From Candidatus Zixiibacteriota bacterium (GTDB lineage Bacteria; Zixibacteria; MSB-5A5; GN15; PGXB01), in NCBI GenBank assembly GCA_024230695.1, contig JAAERC010000982.1, forward strand, positions 1-13,503: a DNA stretch of 13,503 nucleotides. The letters run 5' to 3'. The first letter of the stretch is position 1. Each line of letters opens with the position of its first letter. The notes beneath the pieces were generated by a model. That model had not been told where the DNA came from. It ran no database searches and worked only from the letters and a program-made list of their open reading frames with translations. The translations under genes and the position numbers were made by a program. Positions 5,755 to 13,078 of this stretch are shown here, in pieces.

Positions 5755-5760
5755 ATTATA
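5755..5760 (-). promoter_or_regulatory. Possible -10 element of the lipoprotein gene
   Basis: On the minus strand 5760-5755 reads TATAAT, about 78 bases upstream of the ATG at 5677. The hexamer at the right distance for a -35 box (AAAATC) is poor, so this is only a weak candidate. Confidence 0.25.
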
Positions 5761-5843
5761 GGTTTAGCGATGGCGATGATTTTCGTAGATATCTGATTTG
5801 ATGGATAGATTCTTTGTTAAATGGATATTTAATAATAGCTCTG

Positions 5844-5859
5844 TTGACATTCCGGTCAA
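5844..5859. promoter_or_regulatory. Short inverted repeat TTGAC-N6-GTCAA just before the methyltransferase start
   Basis: The TTGAC (5844-5848) and GTCAA (5855-5859) arms end 3 bases before the ATG at 5863. The site could be an operator or a small hairpin masking the start. TTGACA here cannot serve as a -35 box for this gene, because no -10 fits before the coding region. Confidence 0.3.
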
Positions 5860-5862
5860 AAT

Positions 5863-7062
5863 ATGATTCCTTCCATGACTATGACTGATGTGAAAAAAGA
5901 CAGAAAACGGTTCCGGATGATCGCCAAAACATTATTCGGTTTAGAGGATATCCTGGCTGATGAATTGACCGCCTTGGGTGCTCAAAATGTTTATAAGATG
6001 AACCGCTCGGTAGAATTTTATGGCGACAATAGATTGTTATATGAAGCCAATCTATGGTGCCGGACAGCAACCAGAATACTGAAACCGATAATAAACTTTA
6101 AGGCTGGTGGTGAGAAGGCATTATATAATAGAGTGGTGAGAATTGATTGGGGGAGGTATCTTAAATTAAACCAGACCTTTTCTATCGATGCGATTATAAA
6201 TAAATCAGGGTTTAATCATTCGCAGTATGTCGCACTGAAAACCAAAGATGGTATTGCTGACCACTTTAGAAAAAAAACCGGAAGACGGCCGTCAGTTGAT
6301 GTCAAAAACCCTGATATAAGATTAAATATTTATATCTATGGTGATGAGTGCATGATCTCGCTTGATTCATCGAGTGAACCACTGTTTAAGCGTGGGTATC
6401 GAAGTCGGACAGGTGAGGCTCCATTAAACGAGGTTCTTGCCGCAGGGATGCTGATGCAATCAGGGTGGGATAAAAATAGTACATTTGTTGATGCTATGTG
6501 TGGATCGGGAACGATCGTTATTGAGGCGGCGCTTATAGCGCGTAATATAGCTCCGGGATTAACACGCGAGATTTATGGATTTATGAACTGGCCAGATTTT
6601 AATAGGCTACTTTATAATAAAATTCAGGATGAGGCGCGCGAAAAGATCAAACGTAAGCTAGATTTTGAAATCGTGGGATCAGACATTAAATCACAACAGA
6701 TTCAGGTCGCAACCGATAATGCCCGCAGAGCTGGAGTAGGTCGGGATATCGTGTTCAGACAGAGTGCAATTGACGATATTAATCCTCCTGAGCCGCCGGG
6801 AACACTGATTATCAATCCTCCATACGGGAAACGGATGTCGGTTGATGATAGTAAATTATTTTATCAGTCGATTGGTGATGCCTTGAAGAAAAATTTTAAT
6901 GGTTATGACGCCTATATTTTTACCGGAAATCTGACCGCGGCCAAACATATTGGTCTGAGAACATCACGGAAAATAGAGATGTATAACGGTCCGATTGAGT
7001 GTCGCTTATTTAAGTTTGAGATGTATCAAGGCAGCGTTAAAACCAAATATCAAAAACCATAG
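5863..7062 (+). CDS. THUMP-domain 23S rRNA guanine-N2 methyltransferase, RlmL/YpsC type
   Basis: This is a 399-residue cytoplasmic enzyme of the COG0116 family. By homology to the N-terminal half of E. coli RlmL it is expected to make m2G in 23S rRNA (position 2445 in E. coli). Residues about 17-65 form the ferredoxin-like N-terminal domain (RMIAKTLFGLEDILADEL), about 80-165 the THUMP domain, and 175-390 the catalytic domain. The latter has LFKRGYR, APLNEVLAAGMLM, motif I VDAMCGSGTIVIEAALIA (209-226), a ribose-binding GSDI (272-275) and catalytic motif IV NPPYGKRM (318-325). The length fits the stand-alone form, without the RlmK fusion of gammaproteobacteria. ATGs at 5863, 5875 and 5881 are all possible and none has a Shine-Dalgarno sequence, so the first is kept by convention. 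The gene nearly abuts the convergent lipoprotein gene. Confidence 0.93.
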   Translation: MIPSMTMTDVKKDRKRFRMIAKTLFGLEDILADELTALGAQNVYKMNRSVEFYGDNRLLYEANLWCRTATRILKPIINFKAGGEKALYNRVVRIDWGRYLKLNQTFSIDAIINKSGFNHSQYVALKTKDGIADHFRKKTGRRPSVDVKNPDIRLNIYIYGDECMISLDSSSEPLFKRGYRSRTGEAPLNEVLAAGMLMQSGWDKNSTFVDAMCGSGTIVIEAALIARNIAPGLTREIYGFMNWPDFNRLLYNKIQDEAREKIKRKLDFEIVGSDIKSQQIQVATDNARRAGVGRDIVFRQSAIDDINPPEPPGTLIINPPYGKRMSVDDSKLFYQSIGDALKKNFNGYDAYIFTGNLTAAKHIGLRTSRKIEMYNGPIECRLFKFEMYQGSVKTKYQKP

Positions 7063-7067
7063 CTATC

Positions 7068-7457
7068 CTAATACACTGGTACGCAGTGGCCATCCTCGCA
7101 TGCAAGACGGGGTGGACCAACTGCCATACAATCAGAACAGATACCCCATTTATGGTTAAACGCTTTTTCTTTTTGATAATGCAATTCAACTATAGCAGAT
7201 AATAAAAGAGTATCGGTATCTTGAACAGAGTAGACTTTATATTTCCAATGACCACCACACGGCTTGGCGCCAATTCCAATCACGCGGCAATTAGCAGGAT
7301 CATCTGATGCCGCGTCGCCAATAATATTTTCGATTTGGCTATACAGTGAATTTAGTTCCATTAGGTCTTCATCTTGTGTATTTTCATGAGTTCCACAAGC
7401 TGATAACAATAGAATCAATAAAAGTGATAGAAAAATTGCCGTTATATTGTGTCTCAT
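7068..7457 (-). CDS. Small cysteine-rich lipoprotein
   Basis: This is a 129-residue envelope protein I cannot assign to a named family. The ATG at 7457 is chosen because GGAGGGG lies just upstream, whereas the alternative TTG at 7469 overlaps that site. The signal is MRHNITAIFLSLLLILLLSAC, with Cys21 in a LLSAC lipobox. The mature part has six cysteines (57, 67, 107, 110, 120, 125) in the pattern C-R-V-I-G-I-G-A-K-P-C-G-G-H-W...C-S-D-C...C-E-D-G-H-C, which could form three disulfides or bind metal. The W-K-Y-x-V-Y-S block after GG looks like a conserved domain core. It is transcribed towards the rRNA methyltransferase, with only 5 bases between the stop codons. Its role is unknown. Confidence 0.82.
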   Translation of the reverse strand: MRHNITAIFLSLLLILLLSACGTHENTQDEDLMELNSLYSQIENIIGDAASDDPANCRVIGIGAKPCGGHWKYKVYSVQDTDTLLLSAIVELHYQKEKAFNHKWGICSDCMAVGPPRLACEDGHCVPVY

Positions 7458-7829
7458 ATTCCCCTCCAAAATTAATTGCCTTTAATTTAAAGACGGTATT
7501 GCTCCTCAAATATCGAATAAAATTTTGGTATATGCAAATATTATTTTGTCATGATTAATTGGATAGCTATTATAAACAGCCCGCAACTTATGTTTTTTTA
7601 TGACTCATATGCTCTTTTTCGATTTTAATCGTTTTTTCTGATATTTTTCAATACTACCACAAAATACATTTTACAAATCTATTGACAAATCGTCTTATAT
7701 ATACTTAATTTTGTGGCTAAACAGTGAAGATGGGGTGATTTTGAATCTGTTAATTTTTGATTCTCATTAACTGTTTCGAAAGAAAAGGAAGAAAATAAAC
7801 GATTTATAGCTTTGTTTAGAGGGAGTGAT
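7458..7829. other. 372-bp divergent intergenic region
   Basis: This AT-rich spacer lies between the cysteine-rich lipoprotein (minus) and the beta-barrel gene (plus). It has the GGAGGGG of the former next to 7458 and a promoter-like region for the latter at 7682-7713. No repeat, hairpin or RNA gene is apparent in the rest. Confidence 0.6.
7682..7713 (+). promoter_or_regulatory. Putative promoter of the beta-barrel gene
   Basis: A perfect TTGACA (7682-7687) is followed 17 bases later by a weak TTAATT (7705-7710). The overlapping TAATTTTG (7706-7713) fits the TAnnTTTG -7 box known from Bacteroidota, with TTG 21 bases upstream as its partner. Either reading gives a leader of roughly 110 nt. Confidence 0.4.
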
Positions 7830-8480
7830 ATGAAAAAAACATCATTGATTGTTTTTCTGGCGATGTTCCTGATTTTTTGTTCGGCGGTTGTTGCCCAGGA
7901 CGAAGATGAAGAAAAATGGCGAAATTTTGAAGTTGGAATTAATGTTGGATTAACAATGCCGTCCAATATTGACTGGTATGATTCTCTGGAAGCCAAAAAT
8001 GGAGCGAATTACGGCTTATTTGGCGGGTATTATTTTAATGAGCGATTCTGTTTTGGATCCTATTTTACCTATGCCCAGATGTCTCCGGAAGAGGCAACAA
8101 GTTTTAGTATTGCTGATCAAAAATACAAAATGTATAGACTTGGTTTTTATGGAAAGTATGCATTTACGGGTGAATCGAATTTTGAACCTTATGTGAAAGT
8201 TTCCGCCGGAATAAATTTTGCCAAATTTGCCACATGGGTCGGTCCTACAAGAACGCTTCTCCGGGAAATATCCTATGATCCCGCATTTAGTGGAGCCGCA
8301 TATTTAGGGCTTTCCTATTTTACCTCTGATTATGGAGCAATTTACCTTGAGGTCAGTTATCATATGGATAAACTTAAAAATACACCGGCCGAATATGGTA
8401 ATGTAGAATTTCCATTCCCCGAAGATATTAAATATCTCGAGGCCAATGCCGGAGTAGTTGTCTTTTTTGGTCCAGAATGA
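7830..8480 (+). CDS. Outer-membrane beta-barrel protein
   Basis: This is a 216-residue outer-membrane protein. The ATG at 7830 is preceded by GAGGGAG; the longer frame from a TTG at 7812 would swallow that site. Residues 1-22 are a signal peptide (MKKTSLIVFLAMFLIFCSAVVA, cut before QDEDEEK). The mature chain shows alternating strands with aromatic girdles: NFEVGINVGLT, YGLFGGYYFN, RFCFGSYFTYAQM, YRLGFYGKYAF, FEPYVKVSAGINF, SGAAYLGLSYF, AIYLEVSYHM and EANAGVVVFF. These are about eight strands, as in OmpA/OmpX-like barrels. The usual terminal Phe is followed by three more residues (GPE). It is a single gene closed by a strong terminator. Its function is unknown; an N-terminal acidic stretch (DEDEE) precedes the first strand. 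Confidence 0.87.
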   Translation: MKKTSLIVFLAMFLIFCSAVVAQDEDEEKWRNFEVGINVGLTMPSNIDWYDSLEAKNGANYGLFGGYYFNERFCFGSYFTYAQMSPEEATSFSIADQKYKMYRLGFYGKYAFTGESNFEPYVKVSAGINFAKFATWVGPTRTLLREISYDPAFSGAAYLGLSYFTSDYGAIYLEVSYHMDKLKNTPAEYGNVEFPFPEDIKYLEANAGVVVFFGPE

Positions 8481-8516
8481 TTATACTTGAATAAAGATAA
8501 AAATTTTAAAATTTAT

Positions 8517-8548
8517 GCCCCTCTATTTTTAGAGGGGTATTTTTTTTG
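8517..8548 (+). terminator. Rho-independent terminator of the beta-barrel gene
   Basis: CCCCTCTA (8518-8525) pairs with TAGAGGGG (8530-8537) around a TTTT loop and is followed by a TA and then an eight-T run (8538-8547). This is a classical intrinsic terminator about 37 bases after the stop codon. It isolates the barrel gene from the response regulator. Confidence 0.93.
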
Positions 8549-8563
8549 GTTGTAAAATTAAAA

Positions 8564-8569
8564 TATAAT
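8564..8569 (+). promoter_or_regulatory. -10 box TATAAT giving a very short leader for the response regulator
   Basis: A perfect TATAAT ends 14 bases before the ATG at 8584. Transcription from it would start near 8576-8577, leaving only 7-8 leader bases. That agrees with the absence of a Shine-Dalgarno sequence before this gene. No good -35 box is present: the T-run of the preceding terminator occupies that place. Confidence 0.45.
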
Positions 8570-8583
8570 TTGTATTTCAAAGT

Positions 8584-9921
8584 ATGCAAAAAACAAAATT
8601 ATTAGTTGTTGATGATGAAGATTCCCAACGGCAGATGCTGGCGGGGTATCTTGAGAAAAATGGTTTTATAATCAAACAGGCGGCATCTGGTGAAGAAGCG
8701 TTAAAAGAGTATGCCACTTTTTTCTCACCGGTTGCCGTAGTTGATATGAAAATGCCCGGTATGGGTGGTATTGAATTGATAGGACGCCTGAAACAAACCA
8801 ACCCATTTATTCAGATAATTGTCTTAACTGCATTCGGGTCGGTTGATACTGCTGTATCAGCAATGAAACAAGGAGCATTTCACTATCAGACAAAACCGGT
8901 TGAACTTGAGGAACTACTATTAAATCTGCAGAAAGCGTCGGAACAGTATCGGTTAGTAATGGAACATCAGGTTCTTAGCGATGCGGTCAATGAACGATTT
9001 GGCAGTGGAGAAATTATTGGCAACTCAAAGGCGGTTGAGGATGTATTGGAGTTGATAAATCTATCGGCACCGGGTGACACCACAATTCTTGTTACCGGGC
9101 CATCGGGAACCGGGAAGGAGTTGGCGGCACGGGCGATACATTCGTTGTCACTGAGGAAGGATAATAGTTTTGTCGCAGTTAATTGTGCCGCGATACCAGA
9201 AAATCTTTTAGAATCGGAACTTTTTGGTCATGAAAAAGGGGCGTTTACGGGGGCCGACAAGCGCAAATTGGGACGATTTGAACTCGCCGAACAAGGGACA
9301 ATATTTTTGGACGAGATCGGTGATATGCCTCCCGCGATGCAGGCTAAAATGCTTCGGGTTATTGAGTACAGAGAGATCGAAAGGCTTGGAAGTGAAAAAA
9401 CGGTTCCACTTGATGTTCGTATTATCACGGCGACTAATAAGGATCTGACTAAGATGGTAGCGGAAGGTACATTTCGGGAGGATCTTTACTATCGAATAAA
9501 TGTTGTTACAATATTAATGCCTCCGCTTAAAGATCGGGCCGGTGATGTATTATTATTAGCGGATAAATTTCTTAAAAGATATTCAAAAAAACTCGGCAAA
9601 AAAATTTCCGGTTTTACTCCAGATGCGGCATCGGCAATGACCTCATATCACTGGCCGGGAAATGTTCGAGAACTGCAGAATGTTATTGAGCGGGGAGTAG
9701 TTTTAACAAGAAGCGATTTGATTTCAATAAAGGAATTGCCGGGTTTGGTTGAGGCTGGTTCAGATTCAGGGCAATTTGATAAAATGTCAGATGTCGAGAA
9801 ATTTCATATAAAGAAAATCCTTGATCGTATGGGCGGGAACATCGGGAAATCCGCTGATGTTCTTGGTATTCATCGCAATACTTTGAGAGCAAAAATCAAA
9901 GATTACGGATTATCAGAATAA
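8584..9921 (+). CDS. Sigma-54-dependent response regulator, NtrC family
   Basis: This is a 445-residue transcription activator. The receiver domain (about 4-118) has the acidic pocket D10-D11, phosphoacceptor D54 (VVDMKMPG), T82 and K104. The AAA+ domain (about 142-370) has Walker A GPSGTGKE (172-179), the sigma-54 contact loop GAFTGA (219-224), Walker B TIFLDE (239-244), the FREDLYYRI arginine region (297-305) and sensor II WPGNVREL (357-364). A Fis-type helix-turn-helix closes the protein (418-440: GGNIGKSADVLGIHRNTLRAKI). All catalytic residues are intact. When phosphorylated it should hexamerise and drive ATP-dependent open-complex formation by sigma-54 RNA polymerase. No histidine kinase is adjacent, so it is an orphan within this window. 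There is no Shine-Dalgarno sequence. The stop lies 6 bases from the convergent protease gene's stop. Confidence 0.97.
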   Translation: MQKTKLLVVDDEDSQRQMLAGYLEKNGFIIKQAASGEEALKEYATFFSPVAVVDMKMPGMGGIELIGRLKQTNPFIQIIVLTAFGSVDTAVSAMKQGAFHYQTKPVELEELLLNLQKASEQYRLVMEHQVLSDAVNERFGSGEIIGNSKAVEDVLELINLSAPGDTTILVTGPSGTGKELAARAIHSLSLRKDNSFVAVNCAAIPENLLESELFGHEKGAFTGADKRKLGRFELAEQGTIFLDEIGDMPPAMQAKMLRVIEYREIERLGSEKTVPLDVRIITATNKDLTKMVAEGTFREDLYYRINVVTILMPPLKDRAGDVLLLADKFLKRYSKKLGKKISGFTPDAASAMTSYHWPGNVRELQNVIERGVVLTRSDLISIKELPGLVEAGSDSGQFDKMSDVEKFHIKKILDRMGGNIGKSADVLGIHRNTLRAKIKDYGLSE

Positions 9922-9927
9922 TAATAA

Positions 9928-11928
9928 TTAGTCCAAACAATTGGATTCGGGTCCATTTTTATAAATATTGTTTATTAAGTAAATTACATCAAGTATATTT
10001 ATTAAAGTATCCGGGTTGGTATCCATTGATTCTATATAACGCGGCGTAATTCCAGATTTATAAATATAATTGATAATAAATACAACATCGAGAATATTAA
10101 TTAATTCATCATCGTTTGGATCGCCACAGATATATTCACATGCGTCGCCGGTACCATCGCCATTAGTATCTATTTGATCAGGATTAGCGAATTGAATACA
10201 ATTATCACAAGCATCTCCATAGGAATCGCCATCGGTATCGATTTGCTCTGGGTTAGCAATCTCTGAGCAATTATCTATTTCATTTGCGGTTCCATCTTGA
10301 TCGAAATCATGACTAATAATCCAATCCATTGCTGTCTCGACAACATTGTCACGACCATACGCCACGCCATCTCTGGTTAACCAAACCTTTTCATAATCTA
10401 CCCAGGGATATCCTTCGCCTGGAAACAGATTGCCGGTGGAATAAAATCCCGGATTTGCCGCCGGGTAAAATTGACCAAAAGTGCATTTAAATTTAAAATC
10501 AGGGTGGAGTTCTACTGAGGAAGGGCCGGAGCAAATAGTATAAGGGGTTTTCCCAAAAAACTTTACATTTGGATGGTATGATATCGCTATGGCTGTTAAA
10601 TCACCTGCGCTTGCACAACTCGGGCCAATTAATACCGCAATAGGTTTGTCATAGAAGGAGTCTGGATGTCCCCTAATTGGGTAATCAGAGGTTGTGTAGT
10701 GAGGGCACATTTCTAATCGGCCGCTATTTTTGCAACGCACATCGGCGCCAAATACTTCAACTGTGTCATTAAAGAGATAACTGTAACCAGCATCAAGCAT
10801 GGTCATTCCTCCGCCAATATTTGTACGTATATCAATGATCAATCCATTAGTCTCAACCTCGGTCATAAAAAACCAAACGGCATTTAAAAATTTATCTCTA
10901 GCGGAAAAATCGCAGTTGGATACATAGATATACCCAATCTTTGTATCATCTATTATGCCGTAGGTGACATTATCATCATCAGAATAAAAATTGGCCATTG
11001 GAACACCGGGGATATCCATTTGTTCGGTGACGTAAATTTCCATATTTTGTCCGGTTAGAAGTGAAGTTGCCAAGTGCACCGTATCACCTGAATTGTATTT
11101 TTCAATATCCATAATATCAAATAGATGCCAATTCATGCCAACAGATGCCAGCATTTGGTGCTCCAAAACTTCGTCTGTAGACCCCCAGCCCCAGCCGATT
11201 AAGGGAATTTCAGCTTCCAATAGTTGTGGGTAAATCTCAGCCCAGGGTAAGCCGTCATAGCCAATAATTTTATCGCCCGGTTCAAGATTCAAGGGATGGT
11301 TATTAGCTACTTTAGTAACTACTGTAGAACCATCATCAGTCACAGTGATTCCCGCGCCAAAATGTCCAACATTGCCCCAGGCGCCTAAGTAAAACAAGGG
11401 AACCCCAGGGATTAGAGTAGTGGATGAAACATCAGTATTATATCCCCAGGTATGACTATCTCGAAGTGCCAGGCTGGAATAGGTCAATATTGCGCTAAAT
11501 CGACCTTTACTAACTCCACCAGCAATAAGTTCTTGATAATATTTATCATAGATGATATCCCATTCGGCAGTGTCACTTAAAATATTAAAACTTGGATAAA
11601 ACCTATCAATATAATTCCAAAAGTTATCAAAAATTTCCAGTTTAGTCTCGTTTGGTGAGCCTTGTCCCCAGGTGGCATCAATGGTAGTTGACCAATCACT
11701 ACGAGTATAACGACCTGGCTTTTTGGGGATACGGTTTGGAGGAGGGGTTCGTTCGGAAAATTTCATTGGAATTTTAGCGGATATATCAATATTTGAAATA
11801 TCTGAGTTAATATCTGGTAATTTGGATGGCAATTGATCATCCAGTCTCTGAATTCCTCCAATTAAAGATGACGGGAAATAAATAATCAATATTAACGCTA
11901 ATAATGAAATTACCTTATTTGTTAGCAT
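9928..11928 (-). CDS. Secreted S41-family protease with PDZ-like, thrombospondin type 3 and dockerin-like domains
   Basis: This is a 666-residue exported protease. The ATG at 11928 is preceded by GGAGGG and begins a signal peptide (residues 1-24); the frame extends 25 codons upstream without support. Residues about 90-170 are the N-terminal S41 region with RDSHTW (S158-H159). A PDZ-like segment lies at about 177-230 ([18 protein letters not shown]). The core follows with [12 protein letters not shown] (363-374), GPSCASAGD with putative nucleophile S440, FGK (K460) and GEGYPW (E505). The Ser-His plus Ser plus Glu arrangement resembles tricorn-type S41 enzymes; the lysine of the Prc/CtpA dyad is not at its usual spacing. 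Thrombospondin type 3-like calcium repeats occupy 541-597, and a dockerin-like pair of EF-hand loops 602-659. Target and partner are unknown. The gene is probably monocistronic. Confidence 0.92.
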   Translation of the reverse strand: MLTNKVISLLALILIIYFPSSLIGGIQRLDDQLPSKLPDINSDISNIDISAKIPMKFSERTPPPNRIPKKPGRYTRSDWSTTIDATWGQGSPNETKLEIFDNFWNYIDRFYPSFNILSDTAEWDIIYDKYYQELIAGGVSKGRFSAILTYSSLALRDSHTWGYNTDVSSTTLIPGVPLFYLGAWGNVGHFGAGITVTDDGSTVVTKVANNHPLNLEPGDKIIGYDGLPWAEIYPQLLEAEIPLIGWGWGSTDEVLEHQMLASVGMNWHLFDIMDIEKYNSGDTVHLATSLLTGQNMEIYVTEQMDIPGVPMANFYSDDDNVTYGIIDDTKIGYIYVSNCDFSARDKFLNAVWFFMTEVETNGLIIDIRTNIGGGMTMLDAGYSYLFNDTVEVFGADVRCKNSGRLEMCPHYTTSDYPIRGHPDSFYDKPIAVLIGPSCASAGDLTAIAISYHPNVKFFGKTPYTICSGPSSVELHPDFKFKCTFGQFYPAANPGFYSTGNLFPGEGYPWVDYEKVWLTRDGVAYGRDNVVETAMDWIISHDFDQDGTANEIDNCSEIANPEQIDTDGDSYGDACDNCIQFANPDQIDTNGDGTGDACEYICGDPNDDELINILDVVFIINYIYKSGITPRYIESMDTNPDTLINILDVIYLINNIYKNGPESNCLD

Positions 11929-12084
11929 ACTTCCCTCCGAGAGCGCCATGTGTACTATTTGGTATTTTATATTAAAGTATAGTTGATTATTGGAATCTTG
12001 CAATAAAACTCAAATCGGAACCTTACTGATTTGGTGCGTCAAAATATTGATTTGAACATTTTTTGTGCCTATTGGGTTATAAAA

Positions 12085-12113
12085 TTGATATATTCAATAT
12101 CTAAGTAAATACT
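12085..12113 (+). promoter_or_regulatory. Candidate sigma-70 promoter for the lipoprotein operon
   Basis: TTGATA (12085-12090) and AATACT (12108-12113) are 17 bases apart, with 5/6 and 4/6 matches to consensus. The region is AT-rich, so this is modest support. It competes with the sigma-54-like box just downstream. Confidence 0.3.
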
Positions 12114-12133
12114 ATTTATATAGTTACTCGTTT

Positions 12134-12149
12134 TGGCATGGCATTTGAT
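12134..12149 (+). promoter_or_regulatory. Sigma-54-like box upstream of the lipoprotein operon
   Basis: TGGCAT-N5-TTGAT resembles the -24/-12 consensus TGGCAC-N5-TTGCA. The invariant GG (12135-12136) and the G of the -12 element (12147) are correctly spaced, but the -12 C is replaced by A. Transcription would start near 12160, about 48 bases before the ATG at 12208. The neighbouring NtrC-type activator makes it worth noting. The mismatch at a highly conserved base keeps confidence low. Confidence 0.3.
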
Positions 12150-12207
12150 TGTTATTAATGCAGAATGAAAAATTAACGGAGAAGTGAACAAAAAAAGGAG
12201 ATTAGAA

Positions 12208-13056
12208 ATGAAGAAAATTATACTTTTATCGTTGGGTCTACTTGTCTTAGTCGCTTTGGTCGGATGCGAAGAACGGGATGTTATTCGGTATGCAGATGTT
12301 GATCCCGCAGTCCCACAGGGTGTTTACTCTATTACTGCTGACGAGGCTATTTATATTTATTGGTTGCCGGTGCAGGATAATGATTTGGACTACTATCGGA
12401 TATGGTATTCAAGCTCTGCCGACGGTGTCTATGAATATATTGGTTCCAGTTCAGATGAGAGTTATATCGATAATGATGTTGATAATGGTGTGACATATTA
12501 TTATGCGGTTTCCGCGGTTGATCTGGCCGGCAATGAATCTGAATTATCATATGAGACAATATTTGATACTCCTCGTCCGGAAAGTTATGATCAGGATTTG
12601 TATGATGCCAACAATTTTGCGGCAAATTCTGGTTTCGATTTGTCAGTCGGCGCCGTAGTTGCAAATAATTCGATATCAGCCGATTTTTATATTGATTATG
12701 ATACAGATCTGGATGCGTTTTTTATCAATGTGGCCGATGTTGATACCGATATTCAGGATATGGGATATACCGTAGATTTTGATGAAATCGGCTATGCGCC
12801 TGCTGATGGCTGGTCATATGTTGGGTGGGTCGAGGTAATTGTGGGTCATACCTATATTATCTGGACCAATAACGACCATTTTGCAAAAATCAGGGTAACT
12901 GATGCTGATTATAATGATTTTGAGTATATTACTTTTGACTGGGCCTATCAGACATCGGTTACTGATCCGGGTCGGATGGAATTAAGTCGCCCGCAACATG
13001 ATGAAAATTATTTGAAGCATGATGTTAAAACCAAAGAAATAGAAATTATACGTTAG
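12208..13056 (+). CDS. Lipoprotein with fibronectin type III domain
   Basis: This is a 282-residue surface lipoprotein. The ATG at 12208 follows AAAAGGAG by 7 bases and starts a lipoprotein signal (MKKIILLSLGLLVLVALVGC, Cys20); the upstream GTG at 12184 would read through the ribosome-binding site. Residues about 34-118 form a fibronectin III domain (PAVPQGVYSI, YIYWLPVQDNDLDYYRIWYS, YIDNDVDNGVTYYYAVSAVD, AGNES). The C-terminal domain (about 140-252) is beta-rich and acidic with a YIIWTNNDHFAKIRV motif and FDWAYQT. It vaguely recalls HmuY-like domains, but I do not claim homology. The protein has many Asp and Tyr residues. It is the first gene of an operon with the DUF4384-type gene 22 bases downstream. 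It probably binds a surface or extracellular ligand, which is not identifiable here. Confidence 0.85.
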   Translation: MKKIILLSLGLLVLVALVGCEERDVIRYADVDPAVPQGVYSITADEAIYIYWLPVQDNDLDYYRIWYSSSADGVYEYIGSSSDESYIDNDVDNGVTYYYAVSAVDLAGNESELSYETIFDTPRPESYDQDLYDANNFAANSGFDLSVGAVVANNSISADFYIDYDTDLDAFFINVADVDTDIQDMGYTVDFDEIGYAPADGWSYVGWVEVIVGHTYIIWTNNDHFAKIRVTDADYNDFEYITFDWAYQTSVTDPGRMELSRPQHDENYLKHDVKTKEIEIIR

Positions 13057-13078
13057 GTATAGAGAAGAGGTTATTGTT

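Noticed and set aside
7679..7996. Minus-strand open frame of 105 codons over the beta-barrel gene start
   Set aside because: It overlaps the promoter, ribosome-binding site and signal peptide of a well-supported plus-strand gene and has no ribosome-binding site of its own.
12347..12664. Minus-strand open frame of 105 codons
   Set aside because: It is antisense to the fibronectin III lipoprotein gene, is rich in His, Asn, Arg and Pro from reversed Asp/Tyr codons, and has no start signal.
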